DNA of 64,000 nt, taken from the NCBI GenBank assembly GCA_033980235.1, contig CM067066.1, positions 35,714,409-35,778,408 of the forward strand. The letters are read 5' to 3'. Position numbers and translations under genes: made by a program. Of this stretch, positions 38,253-50,168 are shown one piece after another; within the stretch, counting starts at the first letter, position 1; every line of letters begins with the position of its first letter. The DNA is from Diadema setosum. Taxonomy: Eukaryota > Echinodermata > Echinoidea > Diadematoida > Diadematidae. The notes under the pieces are model-generated. The model made no database searches and was not told the origin of the DNA. It saw only the letters and a list, made by a program, of their open reading frames with translations.

Positions 38253-39327
38253 AAAAAAACAACAAACAACCAAATCTTCTCTGATATGTTATGGTGCGTA
38301 TACGGAACATTCAGCATCTAGATCATGAGAGTGGACGGTATGGGAAGGTAGGGCGTTGGACGTGATATCTACAAGGCAATTCATGATACAACACATCGTG
38401 TCAACTCTGCTTGAACTCTGCGGTTCTGGAGTGTGCACCAGGACATTGTGTGAAGCGGACATATCGATGTCAGTTAGTAAAAAATGATCCTATATAATGC
38501 TGGCATATAATATACTCCGGGATTGATCTGTATTGGACATACGTAGGTGCTTCTTTGGAGAAAGGCTCTATGGTAGAGTTGACTTTGTTGGTAATTGCTT
38601 GGTGTGATAATTCCAACAACTGAGCTACGACATTTACTGCAGCTCTGTGTTCTAACTGAGGTTTTCTGAATGTGAACACCATGGTATTTGGCTGTGATGT
38701 TTATCTGCAATATATGCAGTGTCCATGACTGCCCATGGATATTGTTATTAACTCATTGAACATTTTCCAAGAACTAGTGGCCCAATCCCAATAAATCGAG
38801 ACAATTAAAAAATGGAGAAAAAACGAAAAATGAACTTCTGTAAAAGACCTTTATTTTTGAGTCCAAACAAACTGGACAACTTTTCGAAGATACTTCTGAA
38901 GCAGGGTCATTTATCTACCATGCATACTGACAATTCAGAGGTTTGAAGAGAGTGTACAATAATTCAGTGTGAAACTTACGTTATCTCGTTGGCTTTAAAT
39001 TCACTTGCATATAAAGAGTCAGTCTTGCGATTTTCGCATATGAATTGTTAACTACTTATTAAAGTACCCCTTAAGTCACCTGCACATTATTTTATAAATG
39101 TCACGCTAATTCTTGAAATTGTGAAATACAAGGCAAGGGTTATCTTTTAAGATAATGCCACAAACAATCTGTTTATGGTAAAATTGTAGGTTTACATTAA
39201 TATCTAGACAATGGTCATATTTTCATTTAAATGACAAAATATTACTTTCCTAATTACAAATTATTTGACAAAAAATGTTGATGAACTTTACATTACGTAA
39301 TGCATGAAAAACCGGGTGCACGTCACG

Positions 39328-39593
39328 AGACCGACACCCACGAGTCATACATCCCACGAGTCATACAGCTCACAAGTCATACAGCCCATGAGTTATACAG
39401 CTCACGAGTCATACAGCCCATTAGAGACCGACACAAGCCCCGTGTTGTATCTGTCGAACTCGTGGGCTGTTCTTACATTGTGTCGAACTCATGGGCTTTA
39501 TTTGCCTAAACTGTCGAACTCATGGGCTGTATGACTCATGGACCTCTTTTCAATGTCGAACTCGTGGGCTGTATGACTCGTGGGTGTCGGTCT
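39328..39593. mobile_element. Foldback element built from GAGTCATACAGC units
   Basis: Perfect 24-bp terminal inverted repeat: AGACCGACACCCACGAGTCA plus TACA at 39328-39351 and its exact reverse complement at 39570-39593. The left half is five tandem 18-bp units around CACGAGTCATACAGCC; the right half holds the inverse words GTCGAACTCGTGGGCTGT. No coding capacity. Confidence 0.85.
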
Positions 39594-39614
39594 AGTGGGA
39601 TGAAGCCGACAAAC

Positions 39615-40050
39615 CACTGTAGAATAGTGGTAACGTAAGTTTCGATTTGAGGTAACGTAAGTTTCCAATTCCCAAAGTGTGGTAAAAACAACTTCAACAG
39701 CAAGATGCTTAACACTATATTTTTAGTGATGTGTTTCTGGTACGACGGTCATATTTCATACCCTGAATTGTAAGTGTATGACTATATCATTTTAAAACAC
39801 AGAGCAAACTACTGAGTACCGAAATACAAACATTTAAAAATTCAAATCAATGACCACATCTTAAATGGTAGGGAAATATTTTGTCTAGCTAATTCAATGA
39901 CGATCTTGGCTAACTTAAAGTTAGTTCAAACGTTTTACAAAACATGCAAAACCACTAGAGAATAGTGGTTACATAAGTTTCTACCGTAGGTAACGTAAGT
40001 TTCTAACTCTAAAGAATTGGTAAAACAACTTCAGCAACAAACACTTAATA
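39615..40050. repeat. Two-unit repeat with GTAACGTAAGTTTC
   Basis: Units at 39612-39720 and 39950-40050 share AAACCACT, a GTAGAATAGTGG hairpin-like word, GGTAACGTAAGTTTC twice, and GGTAAAACAACTTCA. The same 14-base word appears inverted at 38971, 44281 and 44461 and direct at 47391 and 47758. Confidence 0.65.
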
Positions 40051-41262
40051 TTAACAATATATATTTTCTTTTGGGTGTGTCTATAACAACAGGCTTATGG
40101 CTTCAACTGGGTTTACAGTTTTTGAATTTTTTGAATTTACACTGTAAAAACACATTTTAACAACATGCATAACACATCATACATCCAGGAACATATCCAG
40201 GAACACAAACACAAACAAACTTTTTTTTTGTCTTAAGTTACTATGTTGCCACCTTTTTATAGTTTGAAGTCATTTGATTAAGCAATATTATTTATATATT
40301 TTATCAACATAAATGTTAAAATTCGTCATCAAATAAAGAGCAGCAAACATTTGATGGTAAATTTTCTTTATTCTTTCTTTATAATATAAAGATATACAAT
40401 AATATTATTATATACAACGATATTATCGTTGTACTCATGTGACATCACAAGCTATAGTAGTCTTTTCATCCAGCCGTGACTGAGCAGAAACTTCAAAAAT
40501 TCATATTTTTTTTAACGGATTGTCCGATTTTGCTCAAACTCTCACTGATGTGTTCTACTAATATTGCTGTATTCACTCAACCCACTTGTCTATGAAGGTG
40601 AACTTGCCCTTTAAAGAGTACATTCAGACGTTTGGACATTGACGATTGTGTAATCGTGCATCGACACTGACAAAAGAACCGTTTCCCCCATTTCGGTCCT
40701 ATTTGGCTGAGGTGCATTTTCAGACTCAACTGCCTTTAAATAAACACAAATGATAGGGAGCAGCAAACCCCAAACAAGGACAAATATTGCGTCACAAAAT
40801 ATTGGTAATTACTGAAGCGGACACTGCGGTCACACATAACATCCCTGTATGGTAACACAAACGTGTCGTCTACTGTTACCGTCCATGTTTACTCTAAAAC
40901 AATGTGCGACAAATAAAAAAAAAATAGATTTCAAAGCACAGTCAACCTGCCTAATTATTATTATTATTTTTTGTGAAGTACTTGTATTTCGCAAATTAAA
41001 TTGCTTTAGCAATGATTTGGCAACATACACTACAACTGCACATGCATTTTTCTTGATCTAAGCGAGTTATTATCTTCTCCGCATGTAGTTTTTAGATTTC
41101 TCAAAGCGCCGTCTTGTTTATATCCAGGTTGGCTGTCGGTGGACAAGACCGGATCAAAGCAGGAAAGCATGATCAAAATGTTTTTGTGACGCTTTTGATA
41201 GAAACAGTTGCACGAAATTAATTAACAAGCGATGAATGTCCATGTGTAGTTGGACCATATAT

Positions 41263-44179
41263 TAGTCCATGGGCCAGGTCAGATATTGGTACCACCAAAA
41301 GGGACAAAACCTTTGTGGTGCCGTTTTGTTTGTTAGGCATATATATGTGTATCAAACTATGATAGCAATTCCAAATGAGTAGCTTAGTCATGAAAAATGT
41401 AGTCTTTAATCAATGCATTCTGGGCTTTAATAATCAGCCCGCGCGTCTGAATCGAGACTATACACAGAACGACAAAGCACGGTCTCTGCGGAGCGCACTG
41501 TTTTGAACGCCTTGTATCTCTCCGTGGAGTCATAGACTACGTTCAAGGCAGCCGAGGCCATATCCAAAGGCTGTTCTGCATGGTACCTCTCTTTATGTAG
41601 GAAAAAATGTATGGAATGGGAGACGTTACCGCAAAACGGTATTTTCTTATTATTCATTGTCATTCATTTTCTCGCTAAAATACCCATGGGAATTTATTTC
41701 TACGATAAGTTGCTACATTCCGCTGTGCATATTTTCATATCTTTTGCCGAGCAAGAAATAACAATTTAACGTTGTTTTCATACAGTTTTATAGCCAATTC
41801 AAGGACTACATCTGGATAAGTGACTATTGTATCAATGAATATTTAAGACATAGCCTAATCAAGGCTTACATATTATGATAAGATAAGTGATAATAAATTT
41901 CCTGTTTGAAAGAACAATGAAAATTGGCATTATGGAGTAATCACTATAAAGATGGCAGTTCAAAATGACAAGATCATACAGAACGGAAGAGTACTAATGT
42001 AAATTCCATTATATATAAAGTTAGATTACAGCGTCAAACAAGGTATTTGCAGATCTTGATACCAGCAAATGACCGCGGTCGTACCCCAAGGGTTGTATAC
42101 AGCAAGGGAATTGGAGGGTTTTGCCCATTCCCATTCCTAGACTTTTACCCCAAACCCAGACTTTGGTTTTTTTTTTTACTGGGACATCACATTTTCAGAT
42201 TTATCAGATATTGAGTAAGTCAATCAACAATTAAAGAAATTATCCTTTTTTTTTTGGGGGGGGGGGTTGTTAATTGTGCTTTTCGAAATTTGGTTATCCT
42301 AGCATGACGCATGACAAGGAGCAAAGTAATTTCGATTTAGCAATTCTATTTGTTTCTCGGTATCTACTTGGATTTTTGTTTTTATATCTTGTGTCAGAGG
42401 GGATCGTTACGATTCTTCCCTGTTCCAGACTTATGAAACTCCACCAAAATGCAATTACTCTGAAAATTCTGACAAATACTCTGCAACAAACACTAATTTG
42501 CTCCGTCGACATAGCTCTATTTGCATTTGCGGAGATTTGCTACTCCCCAGTTATATCTGAAGTTGCATGGCGGTGACCAATGAAAACAAAACAGAAGAAT
42601 AAAGCCGCCCCAAAACTCTCTCTTTTCGATTAACGCCCATAATATACATCTGCGTGCCTATTTTGTGTTTGCTCATTAGTTTGTTTGAATCAAAATTAAT
42701 GTTCGTTTTTCGTATATCTTTTCGTATGATTATCATGGCACTATCTATCATATTTCCTGTCACTTTATCCTTTCCATTAAGTGTCGAAGTAAATTTGCTC
42801 TGAAGAGTGTTTCGTATATTTAGTAACATTAACTCACCCGTTTTGCAGAATTATTATATTAAGAAGGATGTTTTGCTATCTCTCGTTGCGCTCTTAATTT
42901 TGGTGAATACACTGTATGTAGATATCTCACTATTGGCGTGTTGGTACTTGGGAGTTGTTTGTTGAGGTGTCTATGTCAAAATGACATCGAAATGTTGGTG
43001 ATGATAGTGGCTCTGATTATTTGGAGTAGTACAGAATATTTGATTACGAATATAGTAATCATGATTTTAACAAAGGGTGACAGATACGATTCGCCGTTGA
43101 TAGTGTCCTTTGAAATGCCGGTTTTTTTTTTTTTTTTTTTTTCACTCTTTTCCCCTAAATATTCCCCAAAGTGTTTATCGCATAGTTAAATAACAACTCT
43201 AAGAACACGAAGAATGCAACAGCTCGCGTGTGTGGAATGGGGATGCCCTCGCATTTGATTATGTGACAGTGGATGAATTGTTATTATCCCCAAAATAGCA
43301 AAAATTTGGAGAGGGAAGTGCTCCGCTGATACTGAAAATTAAACTTTGCTCACTTTAAGTTTGATATCTTGTCTGATCACCTCCAAATTTGATGTCGTTT
43401 CCTGAAACTTATTACGCATATACGTTGTATAAGATATATTTACCATGGCAACAAATAAACATAAGCAAGTTCTGTTTCACATTTTGACTCGTTCTTAGTT
43501 TCTTGTTACTTATTATTTTATGTATTCACAACATAAAATAATAAAATGTTATACTTTTAAAGGAAGTATTCAATTATGTTTGAAATAGCTACAGCGCCCT
43601 CTTGTGTTTTGTCTTGATTTTTTTTTTCTGTGGTTAACACCATTTACTTAAGATTTGGACCTGTAAATGCTCCGAAAAGGTCAAAATGAAGTTCAAATAT
43701 GTCTTAATATGTCTAGATAGAAATCAGCAGCAAAAAACTAGTTGCATTTTCGCCTTAACTGCCAGATATATTATGTCTTAAAATTGGTTAATTGAATATT
43801 ATTCAATGGGATTCTCTTTGTTTTCTTTGTATTTTGACAAATTTCTCCCTCTTTGTGCTTTCCCCCCAAAAAAGTTTTAATGGTGCCATTTTGTAGAGTA
43901 TGTCTTGATTTACATTTGTGCCACATTTCAGAGCAATTGATAGAAAAATATTGAAATTATAGAGGGAGCGGATTGTGCCCTCCATGGTTTACCGAGCTTA
44001 AAAAAGGTATTTGGAGTTATGAGGATTAACGGCTGATACTGAGACTAAGCTACTTCTCTGGAATTGCTATCATAGCAAAATATCATCTACAGATACATAC
44101 CATTTCAAAATGCATAAGCAGAATTTGTCCCTTTAAGTGGTACCAATATCGTAAAAATCTGGTCTTGGCCCATGGACTA
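41263..44179. mobile_element. 2.9-kb non-autonomous transposon related to 27285-28325
   Basis: Terminal inverted repeats: TAGTCCATGGGCCAGGTCAG at the left and its diverged inverse ending GGCCCATGGACTA at the right, each followed inward by ATATTGGTACCACC or its inverse. The left 220 bp (GGACAAAACCTTTGTGGTG, TTTGTTAGGCATATATATG, GAGTAGCTTAGTCATG, CTGAATCGAGACTA, TTCAAGGCAGCCGAGG) match the arm of the intron 2 element; the right end carries TAAGCTACTTCTCTGG and TGTCCCTTTAAGTGGTACC. ATAT flanks both ends. No transposase frame was found in the interior. Confidence 0.75.
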
Positions 44180-45599
44180 TATGGTAAAAAGGGTAACAGC
44201 TCACATTGACCCGTATTTGATGCAAATTGGCAGGTCTTTGATTGAACATATAAAGACAAAACATTCTAAAAAATAATGAAACTTACGTTACCAATGATAT
44301 AGGTGGCAGAAAGTTGAATACTTTATAATTGCCTGTACAATCTTGAAAAGACGAAGAATTGTGCTTTATATCTATCAGCTCATTTCTATATATTTTTTGG
44401 TCACAATTCAATAATAGTAATTAAACTATGACATGAGATGATAAAAATCACACGACAAAAATGAAACTTACGATACCTCGAAATCAAGCATGATATCTAA
44501 GACCTAATTAATCATATTTTCGAACTTAATCATGTTCCATATATAATTAAGCATGGCACAATTAACCACAAAGATGCATATTTTACTAAATACAATACGT
44601 CACTGTGCTATATGAATCTATGTATGTATATAGCATTAAAAATAAGAAAATAAACATCAACGTGAAAGGGATATAAAAGTGATACATTACATTTTACATC
44701 AGTTGGAGTGTTGCAATCTGACTAACATCTAACTTAAGATAGACACATTTATTTACTATTATTATGGTAATTAGGCATGTTTCAACTGTAAGTAATGAGA
44801 AACTGATAGTAATGCTGAATTAATGGTAATGAATGAAGCAAGAACTTACCAGAAACAGTTGAATCTAAATCAGTATGAAGCACACACAGACAACCATGAC
44901 AGGTCAGAAAACGAGGCTGCTATGGTCTTTTAGGGGTTTTTAATGTATATGGCATATTTTCCTTTTGTTTAGGGGTTGTTGCGACACGGATTGTCGCCCC
45001 TACACGGATTGTCGCCTCCTGCTCGGGGCGACAATCCGTGACGGGCGTTGGCGGCACGGATTGTCGCCCCCTACACGGATTGTCGCCCGCCCTCGAAGCA
45101 CATTTTGCTGGGTAATATCGTTCTGGACATAATCATTGAAATACTAACACATAACTTAAATGGCTACATCCATGCAAACATGCCATGTAAAAAGTCATGG
45201 TGAGATTTCAAGGAAGTGTGTATGTGCGCGTGCACATGATAATTTAGTGTCCGTTTGTGCGTGCGTGTGTGTGTGTGTGTGTGTGTGTGATGGAAGAATG
45301 TGTTTATTATGTCAGTTTTTTGCGTATGTGTTTTTTAGCTGCGCGTGGGGAGGGATACCTAGTAAGCTGTTGCTGGCATAAATGTTGATATTGATTTTAT
45401 CAGCAGCTTTGAACTTGATGAGTTTGTTTGGCAGATTTGTATATGAATTCGGAGTGGAGCTTGCGTGCGGGCGGATGCTGCTTTTCTGCATACGGTCCAT
45501 TATATCTTATTTATCATTATTGGGAAATCGTTTCATCAGGAAGGATGTGGTATCGGTTCGGGTGTGCGTCGGTATGTGGGAAGAGGGTTACATTTCGTT

Positions 45600-45787
45600 A
45601 TTGCAAAAGTTTGTTATTCTGAAGGCTCATTCGTCCGAAGGCTCATTCGTCCGAAGGGTCATTATTCCGAAGGTTCGTTATTCCGAATTTCATTTTTGGA
45701 TCAACGAACCACTAGGTATAGGGAATTGTGTGTTTCGGATAAATGAAGCCTCGGAAAAAACGAAACTTCGGAATAACGAACCTTCGT
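45600..45787. repeat. Palindromic TTCGGAATAACGAACC repeat, copy 2
   Basis: Shares TTATTCCGAAGGTTCGTTAT, AACGAACC..CTAGGTATAGGG and CGGAATAACGAACCTTCG with 5008-5283. It is nested inside the 2.36-kb foldback transposon. Confidence 0.78.
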
Positions 45788-47004
45788 GTGTGTGTGTGCG
45801 TGTGTGTGTGTGGCCGGGAAGGTGTGGGACAGCGATAAAAGATATACAATGAGAACGAATTTAGTATTTCTCTGTAGTCTTACCCACTTTACGCTCCATG
45901 GATATTACATTTTTTTTTATTGTATTCGGGTGTGGGAGGGGTGTCCGAATGTTTTAATGATTTTTTTTTTTCTGGAAATGAGGCTTCGCTTTATAATAAC
46001 AATGGGTTATCCCAGAAAGTCATGAATATCGCTGCACAATGAGAGCATAACCACGGTTTGTCTATTCCATAACTGTAAGTAGTATTTTCTTACTCTGTTT
46101 AACTTATCGATCTAGATAGTATTCTATTTGTGGTATAATTATGTTATGTAGTCTTTACATTATGATGTTTATCCATATCTGAGCTGCAAAAATAAAATTC
46201 CAACTTCAAGTTCAAAATTTCACATATCTTTCATTACTGTAAAGCAAATTAAAGAAATGCGAAAACTTTTCACAAATTGTACGGAAATTCAATTTCACTT
46301 TTCCCCAGTGTACAATGTAAGACAGTCCAATATGTGATGAATTTGCTGTCATAATACATTGACTTGGCAGGGATCGTCATAATAATTGTACATAATTATT
46401 TATAACAATCTGTAACTATCCGAAAATATCCGCAACTCTCTGTAAATAGTCGCAACTCTCCGCATGTCTATTCGGAAGTTTTAAATGCAAGTCGAAAGAA
46501 CAAAATTGCGTGCCAATTCGTGCCAAATCTCTCCGTATCGCCCCGAATATTTTTTCCCGTATATGTTTTGTAAAATGCTCTGGTGACAGCAAGAGATCCC
46601 CGGGTGTCCGCAGAAATAAAAGAAAAAAAGAATGACTTATTTGGACGTAACGCCGGACGCAGAGCATTATGTGACTGGGGCCTTACGTAGACACAAGAAC
46701 GCTCACACACAACACACATACGTAGGGCCTACGTAGCCCACGAACACCAAACCCCTCAGATACTCATGCAGGCACAAAACTGCGCCCACAAACACGCACC
46801 ATCACATACCCTTTGATATACACATACGCCACTATATTCCACATACACACGTAAGCATACAGGCACACGTATACACACAGACAAACAAACCACTACCACT
46901 ATACAACCACCACACATGCACAGCTTCTACATACTCCAAACACACACACACATACACACACACACAACAAATCATACACATCACATATCATGCAGCTCAC
47001 AATA

Positions 47005-47013
47005 CACACACAC

Positions 47014-47043
<30 letters not shown>
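47005..47043. repeat. (CA)n microsatellite in CA-rich stretch
   Basis: The end of a 350-bp CA-rich region (from about 46690) inside the foldback transposon. A GT run lies at 45263-45290 in the other half of the element. Confidence 0.85.
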
Positions 47044-47044
<1 letters not shown>

Positions 47045-48025
47045 TACGCATAACTTACCAGTCATACCCATCCCACCAAAGCTTAACACCGGAGGAACCA
47101 CCCCGAGCCCGAGGTGACAATCCGTGACGGGGCGACAATCCGTGTCGCAACAAATTTTTTTCCAACACGGATTGTCGCCTTCGAGGTCAAAAACTGGGAA
47201 CTGCACAAGCGTCACGGATTGTCGCCAGGCGACAATCCGTGTAGGGGGCGACAATCCGTGCCGCCAACGCCCGTCACGGATTGTCGCCCCGAGCAGGAGG
47301 CGACAATCCGTGTAGGGGCGACAATCCGTGTCGCAACAGGGGTTATGATTGAGTGAAATTTGTGAAATATAAGGCAAGTAAAATATGATGGTAACGTAAG
47401 TTTAGTAACGCAAGTTTCGCACCGCGCTCTAACATCGTCGTGATCGTCTGCTGCAGAAGTGATAGTAAGAATTTTCTAATTTGTTCTCGTAAACTGTATT
47501 GCAGCTGAGGACCTTTCAGTCAAAACTCATTATGGCTACACCTTTATCCGTTCAGGTGTAAAATTCAGTAACGAAAGTTTCACACCTTAAAAACGAAATG
47601 TACTTACTGCTGATTGTATTGAAAAAAACCCATTAATTTATGGGGTGAATGTAAAGTGGGTGGGTAAAATACTTCTTGAATGGTACTGATCTGCAGACTG
47701 CCTTATTTTCGTTGTATTTAACATAATTGAGAATTGGGCCCCATCTAGAATTATTACGGTAACGTAAGTTTCATGACATTTGGCGACAAGATGTGAATGG
47801 GAAAATTTCAGTGAAGATAAAGTGTATACAAGATTTTGTTTTGTTTTCTGCTTTGATATATATTTCCTCTCACTTTAAAAGTTGAATCGACAAAATTATG
47901 AAGAATAATAATGACGCGGCAAGTCGCTATGTAGAAAATACCGATCTAGCGACAGGCTGCATTCATCAAACGAACCTTTTTAAATATCGCCACTGAAAAA
48001 AAAAGACATGTTTGTGATTAACTGT

Positions 48026-48047
48026 TTATATATATATATATATATAA
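48026..48047. repeat. (TA)n microsatellite
   Basis: Short TA dinucleotide run. Confidence 0.85.
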
Positions 48048-48244
48048 AATACTCATATATGAATGGACTATAAGTATTGTATATAACATCTTCATGTTAC
48101 CTCAACATTGTTTTGTTTTTCTTTTAGCACTTTCTTTTTAACCGACATTTTTTAACGCAATTGGCGCGATTTACCGGGATTGGGCCTCGTCGTCATGGTG
48201 TTTTCCAACAAAAAGATTAGACGATCGAGTGTCGTCTTTTAATT

Positions 48245-48720
48245 ACCTCCGCCAAGGGAGGAGGTTATGTTTTCGTTACCGTTGGTTTGTATGTTAGTTA
48301 CCTCCGTCAAGGATAGAGGTTACGTTATCGTTACCGTTGGTTTGTTTGTTAGTTAGTTTGTCAGTGTACAAAATAATTCAAAAAGTAGTTAACGGATTTG
48401 GATGAAACTTTGGATGAAAGGTTGAGAATGATACAAGTTAGTTTTCAAATGGCCGAGATATACAAGAACAAAGTGAGTTCTCCTAATAAAAGTTGGGTCC
48501 CCCCTTTTATTGAGACTTTTTGGTTTTTTTTTTAATATCTCAGCCCCTTCAAAATCGATTTTTATTTTGTAGATTTTGAATTCCTCTCGGAATTGTATGT
48601 TCTCTGATATTTCATATCAGTGGTTTCTAATTATCTAGCAAAAAGTTAAAACCTGAATCCCCATCTCAACCAAAAATATACAATGGTGAGACAACGATAA
48701 AATTCCTAATAAGGAGTAGC
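48245..48720. repeat. Dispersed repeat starting TTACCTCCGCCAAGGGAGGA
   Basis: Begins with two tandem 60-bp units (TTACCTCCGCCAAGG and TTACCTCCGTCAAGG, each leading to GTTACCGTTGGTTTGT), then GTTAACGGATTTGGATGAAA. It runs into the part shared with 13340-13570. The first unit contains the hairpin CCTCCGCCAAGGGAGGAGG. Class unknown; similar words are common in marine-animal genomes. Confidence 0.68.
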
Positions 48721-49277
48721 ACGTCTTTGCATGAGTTTCTCTTCCTCCGGAGAATAACGAGGTCCTGTAATTTACAATGTTTGTTGTGTTGCAATACTTA
48801 TGATGTATACACTATTCGCGTATGATAACGCATATCATTAGTTTTTTACTTACTATACATCTATATCATATATAATGGATATAAGCTATATATACGGAAA
48901 AATGACGTAATTTCTATAAAAGCTTGACCGTGATAAACATTTCTCGTTTTCCATTGGGCATTGCTGTAAAAGCTACAGAGAATGGAGCTGTTCTGACACA
49001 ATATCCTATGCCGTCCCATTCCAAGTTTATTTACAAAACACAAGCCTCATGTTAAAGTCATCACTCTACATCGATTACACAGATTTTCGGCTTTCCAAAG
49101 TGAAAACTCGGGGGATATTGAATCAAAAACAAAAATTTCACCGAGTACCAAGACTTTGTCTTGAAGAGTGCGAGTGATGGATAAGTCAATGAATAGTGGT
49201 ACATAGGCTATCTTAACAATGCACAAATTAATGAACACTCCAACCATAAAATAAAAAAAAAAATCCCCCCTCGGTGC

Positions 49278-49283
49278 TTTATT
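49278..49283 (-). promoter_or_regulatory. Candidate polyadenylation signal of the GPCR gene
   Basis: AATAAA on the minus strand, about 325 nt after the GPCR stop codon. It is the first canonical hexamer seen downstream. A second lies near 49026. Confidence 0.4.
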
Positions 49284-49606
49284 TCTGTATGGGTTGTTAT
49301 GACGATAATTATGGACAGTTGTAGCAAAGTAAAGATGTTAACGAATTCTATTTTACCTTCACCAAAAATGGCGATGAGATTATTATTCAACGTAATAATA
49401 TACAGCACCAGTCCATGTGCTTACACAGATTAAATGACAGTTAACATTTAATTGTGAAAGCGAAATGTGAAAATGAAGAGGCATCTGACACAGAATTGCC
49501 TGAGAGTACTGAAATCAGGACAATAATCATGATAAAAAGTAGATAATTTTATGCAGAAAGAAACTTCGAAACCGTCGTGAATTATCTCAAAGGCAGACAG
49601 CTGCCC

Positions 49607-50168
49607 TCAATATGACGTGGGCACCGCCAGGTACTTTTGACCGGAATTACTATTGGCAGAAGTAGAGGAGAAAACGGATGGTCTGGGCAGTGTAGATTGT
49701 AACTCGGTGACATCGGAAGGGCGGGGTGACATACGCGGCATTAGAGAGCTTTCGAACCCGCTACTCTTCCGTCGCCCTCCAGACTTCCATCTCAGCCGAG
49801 CCGAACGCCACATCTCCTGGACTTCGGGCTGCCTGATACCAAAGAGGAGGAAGATAAAAGCACCCTGAAAGGAATTGAATATGTTGAAAAGCAGGTGGAA
49901 AAACTCGCGGGCCCCGCCAATCGTCAGAAAGCCAAACACCCACGTCACTCCAACGAGAGAACCGATGGCGATGGCATTCCTAGCCCGGCGGAGGATTTCA
50001 GCTGGCTCGCCCGCAGAGCTGCCCCCAGTCTTGGAAGTGGCTACCATCTTCCTTCCACACGACAGCCTGTAGATAACCAGGACGTACACGACGAAGTTGA
50101 ATGCAAGAGTGAGGGCCACAGGTAGAAGTAGACCATACCACAGAGATGGACTTGGCATCATGTAACAG
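49607..50168 (-). CDS. GPCR last exon: TM5-TM7 and tail
   Basis: 562 nt, acceptor CCCTTGAAG, first base completing a Tyr codon, stop TGA at 49609-49607. It encodes C518 of extracellular loop 2, TM5 (LLLPVALTLAFNFVVYVLVI), TM6 with GVTWVFGFL, and TM7 with FNIFNSFQGAFIFLLFG. A 75-residue tail is rich in Ser, Arg and Pro. The C-terminus VPTSY could act as a weak class I PDZ ligand (T at -2, aromatic last residue). Confidence 0.95.

Larger units (their letters stand above)
44977..47338. mobile_element. 2.36-kb foldback transposon with CACGGATTGTCGCC ends
   Basis: Ends TGTTGCGACACGGATTGTCG and its inverse, with near-identical inverted repeats of about 120 bp (44977-45093 against 47222-47338). Each is packed with the word CACGGATTGTCGCC in both orientations (five copies left, nine right). 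GGGGT at 44972-44976 and 47339-47343 is a 5-bp target duplication. The interior carries a GT run, a copy of the TTCGGAATAACGAACC repeat and CA tracts but no transposase. The conserved ends imply recent insertion. Confidence 0.88.
32951..49606. other. Gene-poor, transposon-rich block between CAP and GPCR genes
   Basis: 16.7 kb in which no coding gene can be supported; open frames are short and lack recognisable domains. It contains most of the window's complex repeats: duplicated tRNA-like repeats, an AATC array, a tandem segmental duplication (35738-37170), a GC-alternating block (37560-38252), a 266-bp foldback element, a 2.9-kb and a 2.36-kb transposon, and the recurring word GTAACGTAAGTTTC. 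A perfect TATA-like word, TATATAAAAG, occurs at 33247-33256 on the plus strand with no gene behind it. The CAP promoter should lie just above 32950. Confidence 0.6.

Noticed and set aside
39328..39593. CRISPR-like array (short direct repeats with spacers)
   Set aside because: Units are contiguous and the block is palindromic; eukaryotic context; no cas genes.
42274..42576. 100-residue plus-strand frame with hydrophobic segments inside the 2.9-kb transposon
   Set aside because: No transposase-like or other domain, no homology recognised, AT-driven hydrophobicity; likely chance.
45382..45852. 156-residue plus-strand frame inside the 2.36-kb transposon
   Set aside because: Its second half runs through palindromic repeat and GT microsatellite; the first half shows no domain.
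44977..47338. CRISPR-like array from recurring CACGGATTGTCGCC
   Set aside because: Copies alternate in orientation, lie at transposon ends, and spacing is irregular.
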